From Candidatus Solibacter sp. (GTDB lineage Bacteria > Acidobacteriota > Terriglobia > Bryobacterales > Bryobacteraceae): DNA of 64,000 bases. The notes beneath the pieces were generated by a model, which saw nothing but the letters and a program-made list of their open reading frames with translations, ran no database searches and was not told where the DNA came from. Shown piece by piece: positions 41,814-50,965 of this stretch. Location of the stretch: the NCBI GenBank assembly GCA_013822245.1, contig PNKE01000084.1, forward strand, positions 1 to 64,000, given 5' to 3'. Both the position numbers and the translations under genes were made by a program. Positions within the stretch are counted from its first letter, which is position 1; each line of letters opens with the position of its first letter.

Positions 41814-42920
41814 ATGAAGATTCGATCCGTGGACGCGATTGCCATCTCGATTCCGCTGCCCGCGCCGGTGGCCGACGCTGTGAGGTTGATCACCCACCGC
41901 GACCATTTGATCGTGACCATCACGACGGACACCGGCATCGAGGGCACGGGCTTCACGCTGGGCTACGACGGTTCGGTGGCCATGATCGAACTGGTCGAGC
42001 GCATCTACAAGCCAATCCTGCTGGGCGCGGGCGCGTTTGAGACCGAGAGGCTGTGGGCCGAAATGTACCGCCAGTCGATTCAGGCCGGCCGGCGCGGGGC
42101 GGCGCTGCGGGCGATTTCGGCGATCGATATCGCGCTGTGGGACATCAGGGGCAAGGCCGCCGGAATGCCGGTGAAAGACCTGCTGGGCGTGCATTCCGAA
42201 CGGCTGCGCTGCTATGCGACGGGCGGCTACTACCGCGACGGCCAGACCATCGACGATCTGGTGAGGGAAGCGGGCAAAGTGTTTGAGAAGGGATTTGACG
42301 CCATCAAGCTGAAGGTGGGCAAGTTGAGCGCCGCCGAGGACGCGGCGCGCGTGGGCGCGGTGCGGCGGGCCTTTGGAGATACGGTGGACATTCTGCTGGA
42401 CGCCAACGGCGGGTGGAAGTCGTCGGCCGAGGCCGTGGCGGCGATGCGGCGGCTGGAGGAGTTTCATCCGTATTGGATCGAGGAGCCGGTGCGGGCGGAC
42501 AATCTGTCGGCGATGCGGCGGATCGCCGAAGCGCTGGACGTGCCGGTGGCGACGGGCGAGTTGGAAGCGACGCGCTGGGCGTTCGCGGAACTGATGGAGA
42601 CCGGCGCGGCCGATATCGTGCAGCCGGATGCGACGGTCTGCGGCGGCGTGTCGGAGTGGTTGAAGATCGCGCATCACGCCGCGGCGGTGGACATTCCGGT
42701 GGCGCCGCATTACAACTGGGATTTCCATACGCAACTTTGCGCGTCGATCCCGAACTGCGTTTTCATTGAGTATTTCATCGCCGAGAGCGGCGTGAAGATG
42801 TTTGACAGCGTGCTGGCCGAGCCGATGAAGGCGGTGGACGGCTACATCGAGCCGCGGACGGCGCCGGGCTTCGGCGTCGAATTCCGGCCGGGCGAGATTG
42901 AGAAGTACCGGATCGCGTAA
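41814..42920 (+). CDS. Mandelate racemase/muconate lactonizing enzyme family (enolase superfamily)
   Basis: A 368-residue enolase-superfamily enzyme. The second-subgroup base motif is KLK (AIKLKVG), metal ligands are Asp in LLDANGGW, Glu in WIEEPV and Glu in ATGELEATR, and the His base is in APHYNWDFH. This is the mandelate-racemase subgroup, which includes many sugar-acid dehydratases (for example galactonate, mannonate type). A sugar-acid dehydratase role fits the saccharolytic neighbourhood but the substrate is open. Confidence 0.88.
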   Translation: MKIRSVDAIAISIPLPAPVADAVRLITHRDHLIVTITTDTGIEGTGFTLGYDGSVAMIELVERIYKPILLGAGAFETERLWAEMYRQSIQAGRRGAALRAISAIDIALWDIRGKAAGMPVKDLLGVHSERLRCYATGGYYRDGQTIDDLVREAGKVFEKGFDAIKLKVGKLSAAEDAARVGAVRRAFGDTVDILLDANGGWKSSAEAVAAMRRLEEFHPYWIEEPVRADNLSAMRRIAEALDVPVATGELEATRWAFAELMETGAADIVQPDATVCGGVSEWLKIAHHAAAVDIPVAPHYNWDFHTQLCASIPNCVFIEYFIAESGVKMFDSVLAEPMKAVDGYIEPRTAPGFGVEFRPGEIEKYRIA

Positions 42921-42968
42921 CTGCGGCGGCCCGGCAAGCATCGATAGACTAGTAACAAGAACCCTGCC

Positions 42969-43883
42969 ATGTTTACCTGGATCTGTCCGAAGTGCGGAGG
43001 CGAAGTGCTTCCGAGTTATGCCGAGTGCCCGCGATGCGCGGAGCGGGAGGGACGGGCCGCCGCTCCACCGCCCGTGCGGCCGCAAGCGGCCCCGCCGCCG
43101 GCCTATCCGCCGCAGGCCCCGCCGCCTGCCTATCCGCCTCAGGCCCCGCCGCCCCATCAGCCCGCCTATGGGGCTCCGCCTCAGCAGCCCGCCTATGGGG
43201 CTCCGCCTCAACAGCCTGCCTATGCCGCGCCGCCGCCACAGCCTGCCTATGCGCCGCCGCCGCAGCCGGCTTACGCGCCGCCGCCGGTAGCGCAGCAGGC
43301 ACCGCCGCCCACACCATTGATGGATGCGCCGTCCGCATGGGCGCCGCCGCCGCAGGCCTATTCCGCGCCGCCACAGCCGGGCCAGCAGGAGGTCTATTAC
43401 ATCGGTGCAAACAACAAGAAGCGGATGCCGCCGTGGCTGGGCGCGGTGCTGGCGATCGTTGTGCTGGGCGGCGGATTGTTCGGGCTATATAAGTATGTCG
43501 GCAGCCGGAATGGCACAGATACACCGGCGTCGTCGACGCTGGAGACTCCGGGCGAACAGGCGATCGCCGGCCATCCGTATCAGAAGCACCTGGAGCTTGC
43601 CGCGTTGCGGCTGATAGAGAGCGACAAGAAGGTGAGCCTGCGGTTCTCGGTGGTGAACCATTCGGCGGCGGACCTGGCGGGCGTGGGATTGAGGGTGACG
43701 CTGACGACAACGGCCGCGGCTCCGGGCGATGCTCCGCTTTCGGTGTTTGACGCCAAGGTGGGCGATGTCGGGGCCTATGACGTCAAGGAGATGGAAGTGC
43801 CGATCAAGACGGCCAAGCGCGTCTACGAACTGCCGGACTGGCAGTTCATGAAGGCGTCGTTCGAGATCACGGCGCCGAAGTAG
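42969..43883 (+). CDS. Zinc-ribbon, Pro/Tyr-repeat, single-membrane-span protein
   Basis: A 304-residue protein. It starts with a zinc ribbon (CPKC at about 6-9 and CPRC about 20-23). A low-complexity stretch rich in PAYPPQAPP and QPAYGAPPQ repeats (about 35-135) follows, then a transmembrane helix (LGAVLAIVVLGGGLFGLY, about 157-175) and an Ig-like beta domain of about 100 residues. The repeat DNA itself is nearly identical between units (cagcccgcctatggggctcc twice), so the number of repeats is probably unstable. Function unknown; a membrane-bound scaffold is plausible. Confidence 0.75.
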   Translation: MFTWICPKCGGEVLPSYAECPRCAEREGRAAAPPPVRPQAAPPPAYPPQAPPPAYPPQAPPPHQPAYGAPPQQPAYGAPPQQPAYAAPPPQPAYAPPPQPAYAPPPVAQQAPPPTPLMDAPSAWAPPPQAYSAPPQPGQQEVYYIGANNKKRMPPWLGAVLAIVVLGGGLFGLYKYVGSRNGTDTPASSTLETPGEQAIAGHPYQKHLELAALRLIESDKKVSLRFSVVNHSAADLAGVGLRVTLTTTAAAPGDAPLSVFDAKVGDVGAYDVKEMEVPIKTAKRVYELPDWQFMKASFEITAPK

Positions 43884-45096
43884 ACGGGCAGGGCGGCAAT
43901 GCGTTCAGTCCGAGCAGACGAGCCGCGTCGCGGACGCCGCGCGAGCAGGGCGCAAGGCGAAGGGCGGATTCCATCGTGCGCCGGGCATCTTCGTAACGGC
44001 CGGCCCGGCTGTAGGTGTGCGCCAGAGCGGCCAGGACGCGGATGTCGCCGGGGTGGCCTTCGAGGGTGTCTTCCATGAGTTCGACGGTCTGAGCGGGCGC
44101 GAGCAGCCGGGCGAGTTCCAGGCGGGGGCGAAGTTCGCCGGGCGACATGCGGGCCGATTCCATCCACAGCGACGTTTCATTGCGCCACATCAGGGTTTGG
44201 GAGAGCGTGATGGCGGCGAATAGTGTGGCCAGAAGGGCCAGGACCGGTTTCGGCGTCTTTCGCAGAGCAAGTCCGGCGAGTGAAGCGGCGGCGGCCAGGG
44301 GCAGGTAGAAGCGGCGGCCTGAAGCCATGTCGTCCGTAGCGAAGGCCGAGAACTCGGGCAGGGCCAGCAGCAGGGCGGCCAGCAGCCAGTAGCCTTCCTG
44401 TGCCGCCCGGACGCCGCGCAGGGACAGGATGGCGAGCACCACGATGACGCCCCAGGCCAGAGAGGCGGCCAGCGGCGGGGCTTCGACGCCGGGCACGGGG
44501 GCGAGTCCGATGGGGATCATGAAGACCCACAGGGCGCGCAGCAGGGCGACGCCCTGGCGGGCAAAAAAGTCGAATGAAACGCCGCCGCGCAGGGTGAGCG
44601 ATGCCGCCGAGGCCACGGCCATCAGAGCGAGGGGCAAGGCCGTTTGACGCCGCCGCTGCATCCCCCATTCAAGGGCCATCAGCGCCAGCGGGAGGCCGGC
44701 CGCGCCGATGTGGACAAACGATGCCGCCGCCGAGACCGCCGCGGCGATCCAAAGGCGTCCCGCGACAAAAAGGCGCCAGGCGGCGAGCGCGCCCAGAGCG
44801 GCGATGAGCGGGCGCAGACCCTCAGCCGCGGCGACGGGTTCTACCTGGGCGGGATGCAGCAGGAAGATCGCCACGGCAATCAGGGCTGAACGCGCCGGCA
44901 ACAGGCGATCGTAGACGCCCAGGGCGAGCCAGCCGCAGGCCAGATGCAGGGCGATGGCGGTGATGTGGTGGACCCAGGGCGGCGACGCGTAGACGGCTTC
45001 AGGTCCGCTCCAGATATAGAGCGGAGCCGTGGTTAGCGCGGCCAGCAACGAAGCCGCGGTCACGAAGAGAACCGGCTTGGTACCGGGTGCTAACAT
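43867..45096 (-). CDS. Polytopic membrane protein with C-terminal TPR-like repeats
   Basis: A 409-residue protein with about nine or ten membrane helices followed by a C-terminal ~100-residue TPR-like segment (LARLLAPAQTVELMEDTL; LAHTYSRAGRYEDARRTMESAL). This resembles the Tmtc-like/O-mannosyltransferase-type membrane proteins common in Acidobacteria and Planctomycetes, although the usual N-terminal acidic catalytic motif is not clear. The ATG at 45096 is preferred; a long upstream extension is only an artefact of the overlapping nth gene. It is divergent from nth and its 3' end overlaps the zinc-ribbon gene by 17 nt. Confidence 0.7.
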   Translation of the reverse strand: MLAPGTKPVLFVTAASLLAALTTAPLYIWSGPEAVYASPPWVHHITAIALHLACGWLALGVYDRLLPARSALIAVAIFLLHPAQVEPVAAAEGLRPLIAALGALAAWRLFVAGRLWIAAAVSAAASFVHIGAAGLPLALMALEWGMQRRRQTALPLALMAVASAASLTLRGGVSFDFFARQGVALLRALWVFMIPIGLAPVPGVEAPPLAASLAWGVIVVLAILSLRGVRAAQEGYWLLAALLLALPEFSAFATDDMASGRRFYLPLAAAASLAGLALRKTPKPVLALLATLFAAITLSQTLMWRNETSLWMESARMSPGELRPRLELARLLAPAQTVELMEDTLEGHPGDIRVLAALAHTYSRAGRYEDARRTMESALRLAPCSRGVRDAARLLGLNALPPCPSTSAP

Positions 45097-45102
45097 GACT
45101 GA

Positions 45103-45816
45103 GTGAGCGGGCTTGAGGCCCCTCCGACGCCCATTGAATACGGTATGACCAAGCCCAAACGCCCGCGCACGGCGGCCGGCAAACAGGCCCGGCTTTCGGC
45201 CATCCTCACCGCTCTCGACGCGCGGTATCCCACGGCCACCTGCGCGCTCCACCACGGTGACGCCTGGCAGTTGCTGGTGGCGACGATTCTGTCGGCGCAA
45301 TGCACCGACGAGCGGGTGAACAAGGTGACGCCGGGGCTGTTCAGGAAGTACCCGGCGCTGGCCGATTTCGCGTTTGTCAGCCAGGCCGAACTCGCCAAGG
45401 ATATCCACTCGACTGGGTTTTTCAACAACAAGGCCAAGAGTATCATCGGCGCGGCGCGCAAGATTCAGGAGGAGTTTGGCGGCGAGATCCCGCGCGACAT
45501 CGAGACCCTGCTCACCGTGCCCGGCTGCGCCCGCAAGACGGCCAACGTGGTGCTGGGCACGGCGTTCGGCATCGCGTCGGGCGTGGTGGTGGATACGCAC
45601 GTCGGGCGCATCAGCGCGCGGCTGGATCTGACCAGGGAAAACAACCCGGTGAAGATCGAGCGCGATCTGGTGAAGATCCTGCCACAGGAGCGCTGGATCC
45701 GGTTTTCGCACCAGATCATTCTGTTCGGGCGCGAGCTGTGCAAGGCGCGCCAGCCGCGATGCTTCGAGTGTCCGGTCGAGCAGCTTTGTTACGCGGAGGA
45801 CAAGACACCCTGTTGA
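45103..45816 (+). CDS. nth: Endonuclease III (DNA glycosylase/AP lyase)
   Basis: A bifunctional DNA glycosylase/AP lyase of base excision repair removing oxidised pyrimidines. The helix-hairpin-helix holds the catalytic Lys in LTVPGCARKTANVVL, and the catalytic Asp in VVDTHVGR. The C-terminal [4Fe-4S] cluster is C-x6-C-x2-C-x5-C (CKARQPRCFECPVEQLC). The frame begins with GTG at 45103; an ATG at 45145 (MTKPKRPRTAAGK) is an alternative start. TGCTAACAT immediately upstream may be an extended -10. Confidence 0.95.
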   Translation: MSGLEAPPTPIEYGMTKPKRPRTAAGKQARLSAILTALDARYPTATCALHHGDAWQLLVATILSAQCTDERVNKVTPGLFRKYPALADFAFVSQAELAKDIHSTGFFNNKAKSIIGAARKIQEEFGGEIPRDIETLLTVPGCARKTANVVLGTAFGIASGVVVDTHVGRISARLDLTRENNPVKIERDLVKILPQERWIRFSHQIILFGRELCKARQPRCFECPVEQLCYAEDKTPC

Positions 45817-45818
45817 CG

Positions 45819-46340
45819 ATGCGATACTGCGCGATTGCCGCACTGCTGTTGCCGGCTTCGTGTTCGAGACAGCCGGACTATTATTCGCCGGCGGCGGCGC
45901 GTCCGGCGGCGCGCATGATCGCGCCGGGCGAGTTGGCTCATTTCACGTCGATGAGCGCTCCGGGGGCGGCCAACCACATCGTCTCGGGGGTGCTGGACCA
46001 GGGGGGCGATTCCTGGCGCTGGTGCGGGCAGGAGGTGCAATTGCGGTTCCGGGTTCCCGTCTCGCGCGGGCTGAAGTTCAGAACCGAACTTGCCATCGCC
46101 GACATGACGTTTCCGCAAACCGGGCCGGTGCGCATCGAGGTGAGCATCGACGGCGGGCCGCCACACGCAATCGATTTCGACAAGCCCGAGACGCGGACCG
46201 TGGAGTGGGAGATCGCCGACGGATCTGTCGCAGCCGGCCAACCGGTGAAGGTCGTCTTCAGCGCCAGCAAGACTTGGCCGCCACCGGGAGGCGGCGAGCG
46301 CCTGGCGTTCATCCTGACCTCAGCGGGGTTTGTGCAATAG
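45819..46340 (+). CDS. Putative lipoprotein with beta-sandwich domain
   Basis: A 173-residue protein with a lipobox-like LLPASC near residue 15 and a beta-rich body (VQLRFRVPVSRGLKFRTEL, VRIEVSIDGGPPHAI). Probably anchored to a membrane, function unknown. It starts 2 nt after nth and is followed 9 nt later by the glycosyltransferase-like gene, so it may belong to a shared transcript. I do not recognise a named family. Confidence 0.65.
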   Translation: MRYCAIAALLLPASCSRQPDYYSPAAARPAARMIAPGELAHFTSMSAPGAANHIVSGVLDQGGDSWRWCGQEVQLRFRVPVSRGLKFRTELAIADMTFPQTGPVRIEVSIDGGPPHAIDFDKPETRTVEWEIADGSVAAGQPVKVVFSASKTWPPPGGGERLAFILTSAGFVQ

Positions 46341-46349
46341 AGAAGCGCC

Positions 46350-48629
46350 ATGCCGAAGCTGTTTTCCATCCTGTTTGGAGCGTTGTTCACATGCGCGGTG
46401 GCGTGGGCGATGGGCCGGATTCTGCTGTCGCGGCTGCGGCTGAAGCTGTACCGCGAAGAGGAGCACCTGCTGGGTTTCGCCGCCGGGTCGGTGCTGCTGG
46501 GGCTGGTGATGTTTGCGCTGGGGACGGTCCAGGCGATTTATGACGGGGTGTTGCTGGCGGTGGGCGCGGCGGTGCTGTTGTATGCCTGGCGATCCGGCGC
46601 GTTGAGAGGCGCGAAGGCGGCGCTGCCGCGGCTGCCCAAGTTCTGGAAACGGGTTTTCCTCGGGGTTTATGTCCCATATGCAATCTACGCGGTGGTGTGG
46701 GCGCTGGCGCCGGAGCACAGCCCAGACGGGGCCAGTTACCACCTTGGGGTGATGGACAAGTTCTATCGCGGGCACGGGTTTTTCCCCATGCCCGACCACA
46801 TGTACGCCCACCTTTCGCAGGGCGTCGACCTGCTGTTCCTGCACGCCTACGCGTTTGGCCGTCATTCGGCCGCCGCGTTCACCCACTGCATCTTTCTGCT
46901 GACGCTGCCGTTGATGATCGTTGCCTTTGGCCGCCGGTACGGCCTTCCCGGCGCCGGCGTTGCCGCGGCGCTGCTGGTGTTCGCCTCGCCCGTGGCGGCG
47001 ATCGACGGGGCCTCGGCCTACATCGACGTGGCACTGACGGCGATCCTGTTCGCGCTGTTCTATGTGGCCGAGATCCAGCGCGATAAGCCGGCGATTCAAG
47101 GCGCGGTTTTGCTCGGCATCCTCGCCGGGGGCGCCTACGCAGCCAAGTACACGGCCATCGTGGCCCTGCCGATGGCGCTGCTGATGCTGTTCCTGGCGTT
47201 GCGCCGGGCCAAGGCGCCGGTGCTGAAACCGCTCATCGCATGCGCCGCGGCCGCCACGGTGCTGATTCTGCCCTGGGTGCTCAGGAACTGGATTCAGTAC
47301 TGGAATCCGCTGTCGCCGCTGTTCAACGCCTGGTTCCCGAACCCGTTCATCACAATCTCGTTCGAGCAGGACTACACCGCCTGGCTCAAGATGTATCCAG
47401 GCGTGGAAAGCTACTGGCGCCTGCCGATGATGGTTGCTGTTCAAGGGGAGGGCCTGAGCGGGCACCTGGGTCCGGTCTTTCTGCTGAGCCCGCTGGCGCT
47501 GTTTGCCGCGAGGTTCGCCCTCGGCCGGCGCATCCTGCTGGCCGCGCTGGTCTATGCTTCAACCTATCCGCTGAATATCGGGACAAGGTTCCTGCTGCCG
47601 GCGCTGCCGCTGTTGTCGCTGGCGCTGGCCATGGCCGTGCCGGCGAGAGCGGCAACGCCAGTGCTGGCGCTGGCGCTGCTGTTTCACGCGGTGACCGGCG
47701 CGCCGCCGGTGATCAACCGGCTGCACCCCTCGTTCTCGTGGCACATCCCGAACATCCCTTGGCGCGCAGCCCTGGGGCTGGAGAGCCGCGAGGCCTACCT
47801 GGCCCGCGTTTCGCCGGAATACCGGATCGCCCGAATGGTCCAGAATGCGACGCCGGCCGGGGCGACGGTCTTCACGCTGGCGGGACTTGCGGAGGCCTAT
47901 ACTGACCGGACCATCATCGTGGACTATCAGAGCGCCAAGGGCGAGCGGCTGCGGGACCGGCTGTATGTCGCGACCGATCCGAACTTCCAGGGTGTCCGGC
48001 TGCTCGAATACCGCTTCCCGCGGCGCAAGTTATCGCAGGTGAGGGTGGTGCAAACGACGCCCGGCGGAACGCGCCACCTGTGGGCGATGACGGAGATGCG
48101 GATTCTCGATGGAGGTCGGGAGATCCCGTCGTCGAGTGCGTGGAGACTGCGCGCTTCGGACGCTCCATGGCGCTTGCATGAGGCATTCGACGGCAACCCG
48201 GTGACGCGCTGGCGAGCCTGGCGCTGGCTGCGTCCGGGGATGTGGGTTTCGGTTGAATTCCCGCGGTTGATGGAGATGGATGCCGTCGTCATTGAAGCTT
48301 CGCCGGACCATCATCCGGCCCGGCTGCAAGTGGAAGGAGTCGACGAATCGGGCCGGTGGACGGTGTTGGCGGGGGAACCGAAGATCATCTCGCTTGCGCC
48401 TCCACTAGGATTGCGTTGCCTGGCGACCCGCGAGCTTCTGCGCGAGGGCGTGGGCTATCTGGTTGTGCCTGAAGGAAACCCCTACGCCAAGGACTTTGAA
48501 ACGAAAGCCGATCTGTGGGGCATTAGGGAGGCCGGCGCCGAAAGCGGCATGAGGCTGTATAGACTGGAACAAGCATGTCTCACCTCTTTCTCGGTGTCGA
48601 CGGAGGGCAGTCCTCCACAACAGCGCTGA
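46350..48629 (+). CDS. Polytopic glycosyltransferase-like membrane protein with discoidin-like C-terminus
   Basis: A 759-residue protein: about 11-12 membrane helices in the first ~480 residues resemble the PMT/ArnT-like GT-C superfamily (lumenal acidic motif region APEHSPDGASYHLG at about 125-138; LRNWIQYWNPLSPLFN later). The C-terminal ~180 residues contain a jelly-roll reminiscent of F5/8 type C (discoidin) domains (AFDGNPVTRWRAW; MWVSVEFPRL). Such fusions would let a membrane glycosyltransferase hold its acceptor. Both the function and the acceptor are unknown. It overlaps the next gene by 55 nt. Confidence 0.7.
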   Translation: MPKLFSILFGALFTCAVAWAMGRILLSRLRLKLYREEEHLLGFAAGSVLLGLVMFALGTVQAIYDGVLLAVGAAVLLYAWRSGALRGAKAALPRLPKFWKRVFLGVYVPYAIYAVVWALAPEHSPDGASYHLGVMDKFYRGHGFFPMPDHMYAHLSQGVDLLFLHAYAFGRHSAAAFTHCIFLLTLPLMIVAFGRRYGLPGAGVAAALLVFASPVAAIDGASAYIDVALTAILFALFYVAEIQRDKPAIQGAVLLGILAGGAYAAKYTAIVALPMALLMLFLALRRAKAPVLKPLIACAAAATVLILPWVLRNWIQYWNPLSPLFNAWFPNPFITISFEQDYTAWLKMYPGVESYWRLPMMVAVQGEGLSGHLGPVFLLSPLALFAARFALGRRILLAALVYASTYPLNIGTRFLLPALPLLSLALAMAVPARAATPVLALALLFHAVTGAPPVINRLHPSFSWHIPNIPWRAALGLESREAYLARVSPEYRIARMVQNATPAGATVFTLAGLAEAYTDRTIIVDYQSAKGERLRDRLYVATDPNFQGVRLLEYRFPRRKLSQVRVVQTTPGGTRHLWAMTEMRILDGGREIPSSSAWRLRASDAPWRLHEAFDGNPVTRWRAWRWLRPGMWVSVEFPRLMEMDAVVIEASPDHHPARLQVEGVDESGRWTVLAGEPKIISLAPPLGLRCLATRELLREGVGYLVVPEGNPYAKDFETKADLWGIREAGAESGMRLYRLEQACLTSFSVSTEGSPPQQR

Positions 48630-49546
48630 TCGCCGACGAGACGGGCCGCGTCCTGGGCACTGGGCGGTCTGGCCCGTGCAACCACGTGGCGGCGTCCGAG
48701 GCCAGGGCGAAGTTCATCCGCGTGATGGCGCAGTGCGTGGGCGAAGCGCGCCGCGCCGCGGGTCTCGAGCCCGATTCTCCGTTCGAAGGCGCCTGCCTGG
48801 GCTTTTCCGGAGGTCCGGCGGACAAGGATGCGATCGTCGCCGAGATCCTGCCGATTAAACACCGCTTCGTCACCCACGACGGGATGATCGCGCTGACCGG
48901 CGCCACCGGCGGCGCGCCGGGCGTGATCACGATAGGCGGGACGGGGTCGATCAGCTTTGGCCGCAACGCCGAGGGCAAGACGGGGCGCGTGGGCGGCTGG
49001 GGGTTCATCTTCGGCGACGAGGGCGGCGGATTCGATCTGGTCCGGCAGGCGCTGAGGGCAGCGCTGCGCATGGACGAAGGCTGGGGCCCGAAGACGGCGC
49101 TGCGCGACCTGTTGCTGGAAGCCGGCGGTGCGCGCAACGCCAATGAACTGCTGCACAAGTTCTATACGCCCGAATGGCCGCGCGACAGAGTGGCCAGGCT
49201 GACGCCGCTGATTGAGAAAGCGGCGGACGAGGGCGACATCATTGCCGGCGACCTGCTGTCGGTGGCCGCGCAGCAGCTTGCCGCATCGTCGTCGGCGTGC
49301 CGGCGGATGCTGTTCGGCGACAACGAGGCGGCGCGGATTTCGTGGGTCGGCGGGGTGTTCAGGATCAAGGCGGTGCTGGAGCGGTTCCAGACGTTGACGG
49401 GGTCGAATTCGACGAGCCAGGTGGGTCCGCCCGACTTCGGCCCGGCCGCGGGCGCGCTGCTGGAGGCTTACCGGACAGCCGGACGCGCCCTGCCGGCGCT
49501 GAGCAATCTGCCGGACGAAAAGCAGGCCCCGTTGACGGCGTCCTGA
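48575..49546 (+). CDS. N-acetylglucosamine kinase-like (BadF/BadG/BcrA ATPase family) protein
   Basis: A 323-residue member of the BadF/BadG/BcrA/BcrD ATPase family, which includes GlcNAc kinases. The phosphate-1 motif is LGVDGGQSSTTALI (about 6-19), the second ITIGGTGSISFG, and GWGFIFGDEGGGFD is typical of GlcNAc kinases. It probably phosphorylates amino sugars from cell-wall or chitin recycling. No PTS or murQ gene is adjacent. The start overlaps the preceding gene by 55 nt; ATG start with an upstream purine tract. Confidence 0.8.
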   Translation: MSHLFLGVDGGQSSTTALIADETGRVLGTGRSGPCNHVAASEARAKFIRVMAQCVGEARRAAGLEPDSPFEGACLGFSGGPADKDAIVAEILPIKHRFVTHDGMIALTGATGGAPGVITIGGTGSISFGRNAEGKTGRVGGWGFIFGDEGGGFDLVRQALRAALRMDEGWGPKTALRDLLLEAGGARNANELLHKFYTPEWPRDRVARLTPLIEKAADEGDIIAGDLLSVAAQQLAASSSACRRMLFGDNEAARISWVGGVFRIKAVLERFQTLTGSNSTSQVGPPDFGPAAGALLEAYRTAGRALPALSNLPDEKQAPLTAS

Positions 49547-49555
49547 CCCTTCTTT

Positions 49556-50845
49556 CTACAGAAAGCGGAACGGGCTGGCTTCGGCGAGCCCGTCGGGGGT
49601 GAGTGCGCCGATTTCGAGATCGACAAGGTGGTTGGAAGGGCGCGGCCGGGCCTGCTGGATTTGCAGGTAGTTTGTCGTCAGGGCGACGCCGTTTTCCATG
49701 GTCACGGCGCTCAGGCGGAGGCCGATCTGGCGCTCGCGATACGTAAGATTCTTGGTATCGGCGAGCTGGCGGAGCAGGCGGGTGCGGCGTTTGCGTTCCG
49801 CCAAACGAACTTGGGGCAGGGCAGAGGCAGGGGTGCCAGGCCTTTCGCTGTAGGTGAAGACGTGGAGATAAGTGAACGGCATCCGCTGAATGAAATCATA
49901 GGTTTGGCGGAATTCGTCGTCGGTCTCGCCGGGGAAGCCGGTCATCACGTCGGCTCCGAAAGCGGCTTCGGGCATGAGCGCGTGGGCTTTGAGGAGGCGG
50001 TCTTCGTAGTGGCGGACACGGTAGCGGCGCTTCATCCGTTTTAGGACTGTGTCTGCACCCGATTGCAACGGGGCATGGATGTGGCGGGCGATGCGCGGCT
50101 CCGAGGCGATGAGTTCGATGAGGTCGCCGGAGAGGTCCATCGGCTCGATGGAACTGATGCGGAGACGTTCGACGCTGGTTTGGTCGAGCAGGACGCGCAG
50201 CAGATCGGCGAACCGCATCCGGCGCGCGGTCAGGAAGCCGCGTTCGCGGCCCCAGCGGCCCAGATTGATGCCGGTGAGGACGATTTCACGGTAGTTGCGG
50301 GCCAGCGAGCGGACCTGACGGATGACCTGCTCGACAGCCATGGAACGGCTGGGTCCGCGGACCGACGGGATGATGCAAAACGAGCAGACATTCGAGCAAC
50401 CGTCCTGGATCTTGAGGTTCGGGCGGGTCCTGCCGCCGAAGGCGTCATCGACGGGCGAGGAGAGAAACTCCGAGGTTTGGAGGATGTCGCCGACGTGGAT
50501 CTGGCCGTGGTAGTGGTCTGAGAGGATCTCTGGGATCTTTGTTTTGTGCGAGTTGCCGACCACCCAGGTGACGCCGGGCAACTGGCTGAGTTGCTCGGGC
50601 GCGCGCTGGGCGTAGCAGCCGGTGACCAGGATGCGGGCTTCGGGGTTTTCGCGCCGGACGCGGTTGATCGACTTGCGGACATCGGCGTCGGCCTCGCTTG
50701 TGACCGTACAGGTATTTAGGATCACGAGATCGGCCTCGGCAACCGATGAGACTTCCAGGCCGTGACCCTCGAGCAGTCCTTCCAGGGCGGCTCCGTCGGC
50801 CTGAGTGGCGCGGCAGCCGAAGTTGCGGATGAAGACTCGTTGCAA
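49556..50845 (-). CDS. mtaB: tRNA t6A37 methylthiotransferase MtaB
   Basis: A 429-residue radical-SAM methylthiotransferase. The N-terminal MTTase domain has conserved cysteines (FGCRATQAD, LNTCTVTSEAD, VTGCYAQR), the radical-SAM cluster is CSNVCSFC (about 150-157), and a TRAM-like C-terminus follows. It adds the methylthio group to threonylcarbamoyladenosine-37 of tRNA; the Sua5-type protein at 58662-59330 would make the t6A precursor. The start codon is TTG at 50845 (QRVFIRNFG). Confidence 0.93.
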   Translation of the reverse strand: MQRVFIRNFGCRATQADGAALEGLLEGHGLEVSSVAEADLVILNTCTVTSEADADVRKSINRVRRENPEARILVTGCYAQRAPEQLSQLPGVTWVVGNSHKTKIPEILSDHYHGQIHVGDILQTSEFLSSPVDDAFGGRTRPNLKIQDGCSNVCSFCIIPSVRGPSRSMAVEQVIRQVRSLARNYREIVLTGINLGRWGRERGFLTARRMRFADLLRVLLDQTSVERLRISSIEPMDLSGDLIELIASEPRIARHIHAPLQSGADTVLKRMKRRYRVRHYEDRLLKAHALMPEAAFGADVMTGFPGETDDEFRQTYDFIQRMPFTYLHVFTYSERPGTPASALPQVRLAERKRRTRLLRQLADTKNLTYRERQIGLRLSAVTMENGVALTTNYLQIQQARPRPSNHLVDLEIGALTPDGLAEASPFRFL

Positions 50846-50965
50846 GGCGGGGACCTGAAACCATATTAGCGGAGGGGTAGAAAAGGCGTATTCCCCTGGG
50901 CCTGCTTGGGTGTAAGTAAATGACGCTATGGAACTTCGGCCGCGGTGTGCCGATGGAAGGTAAGC

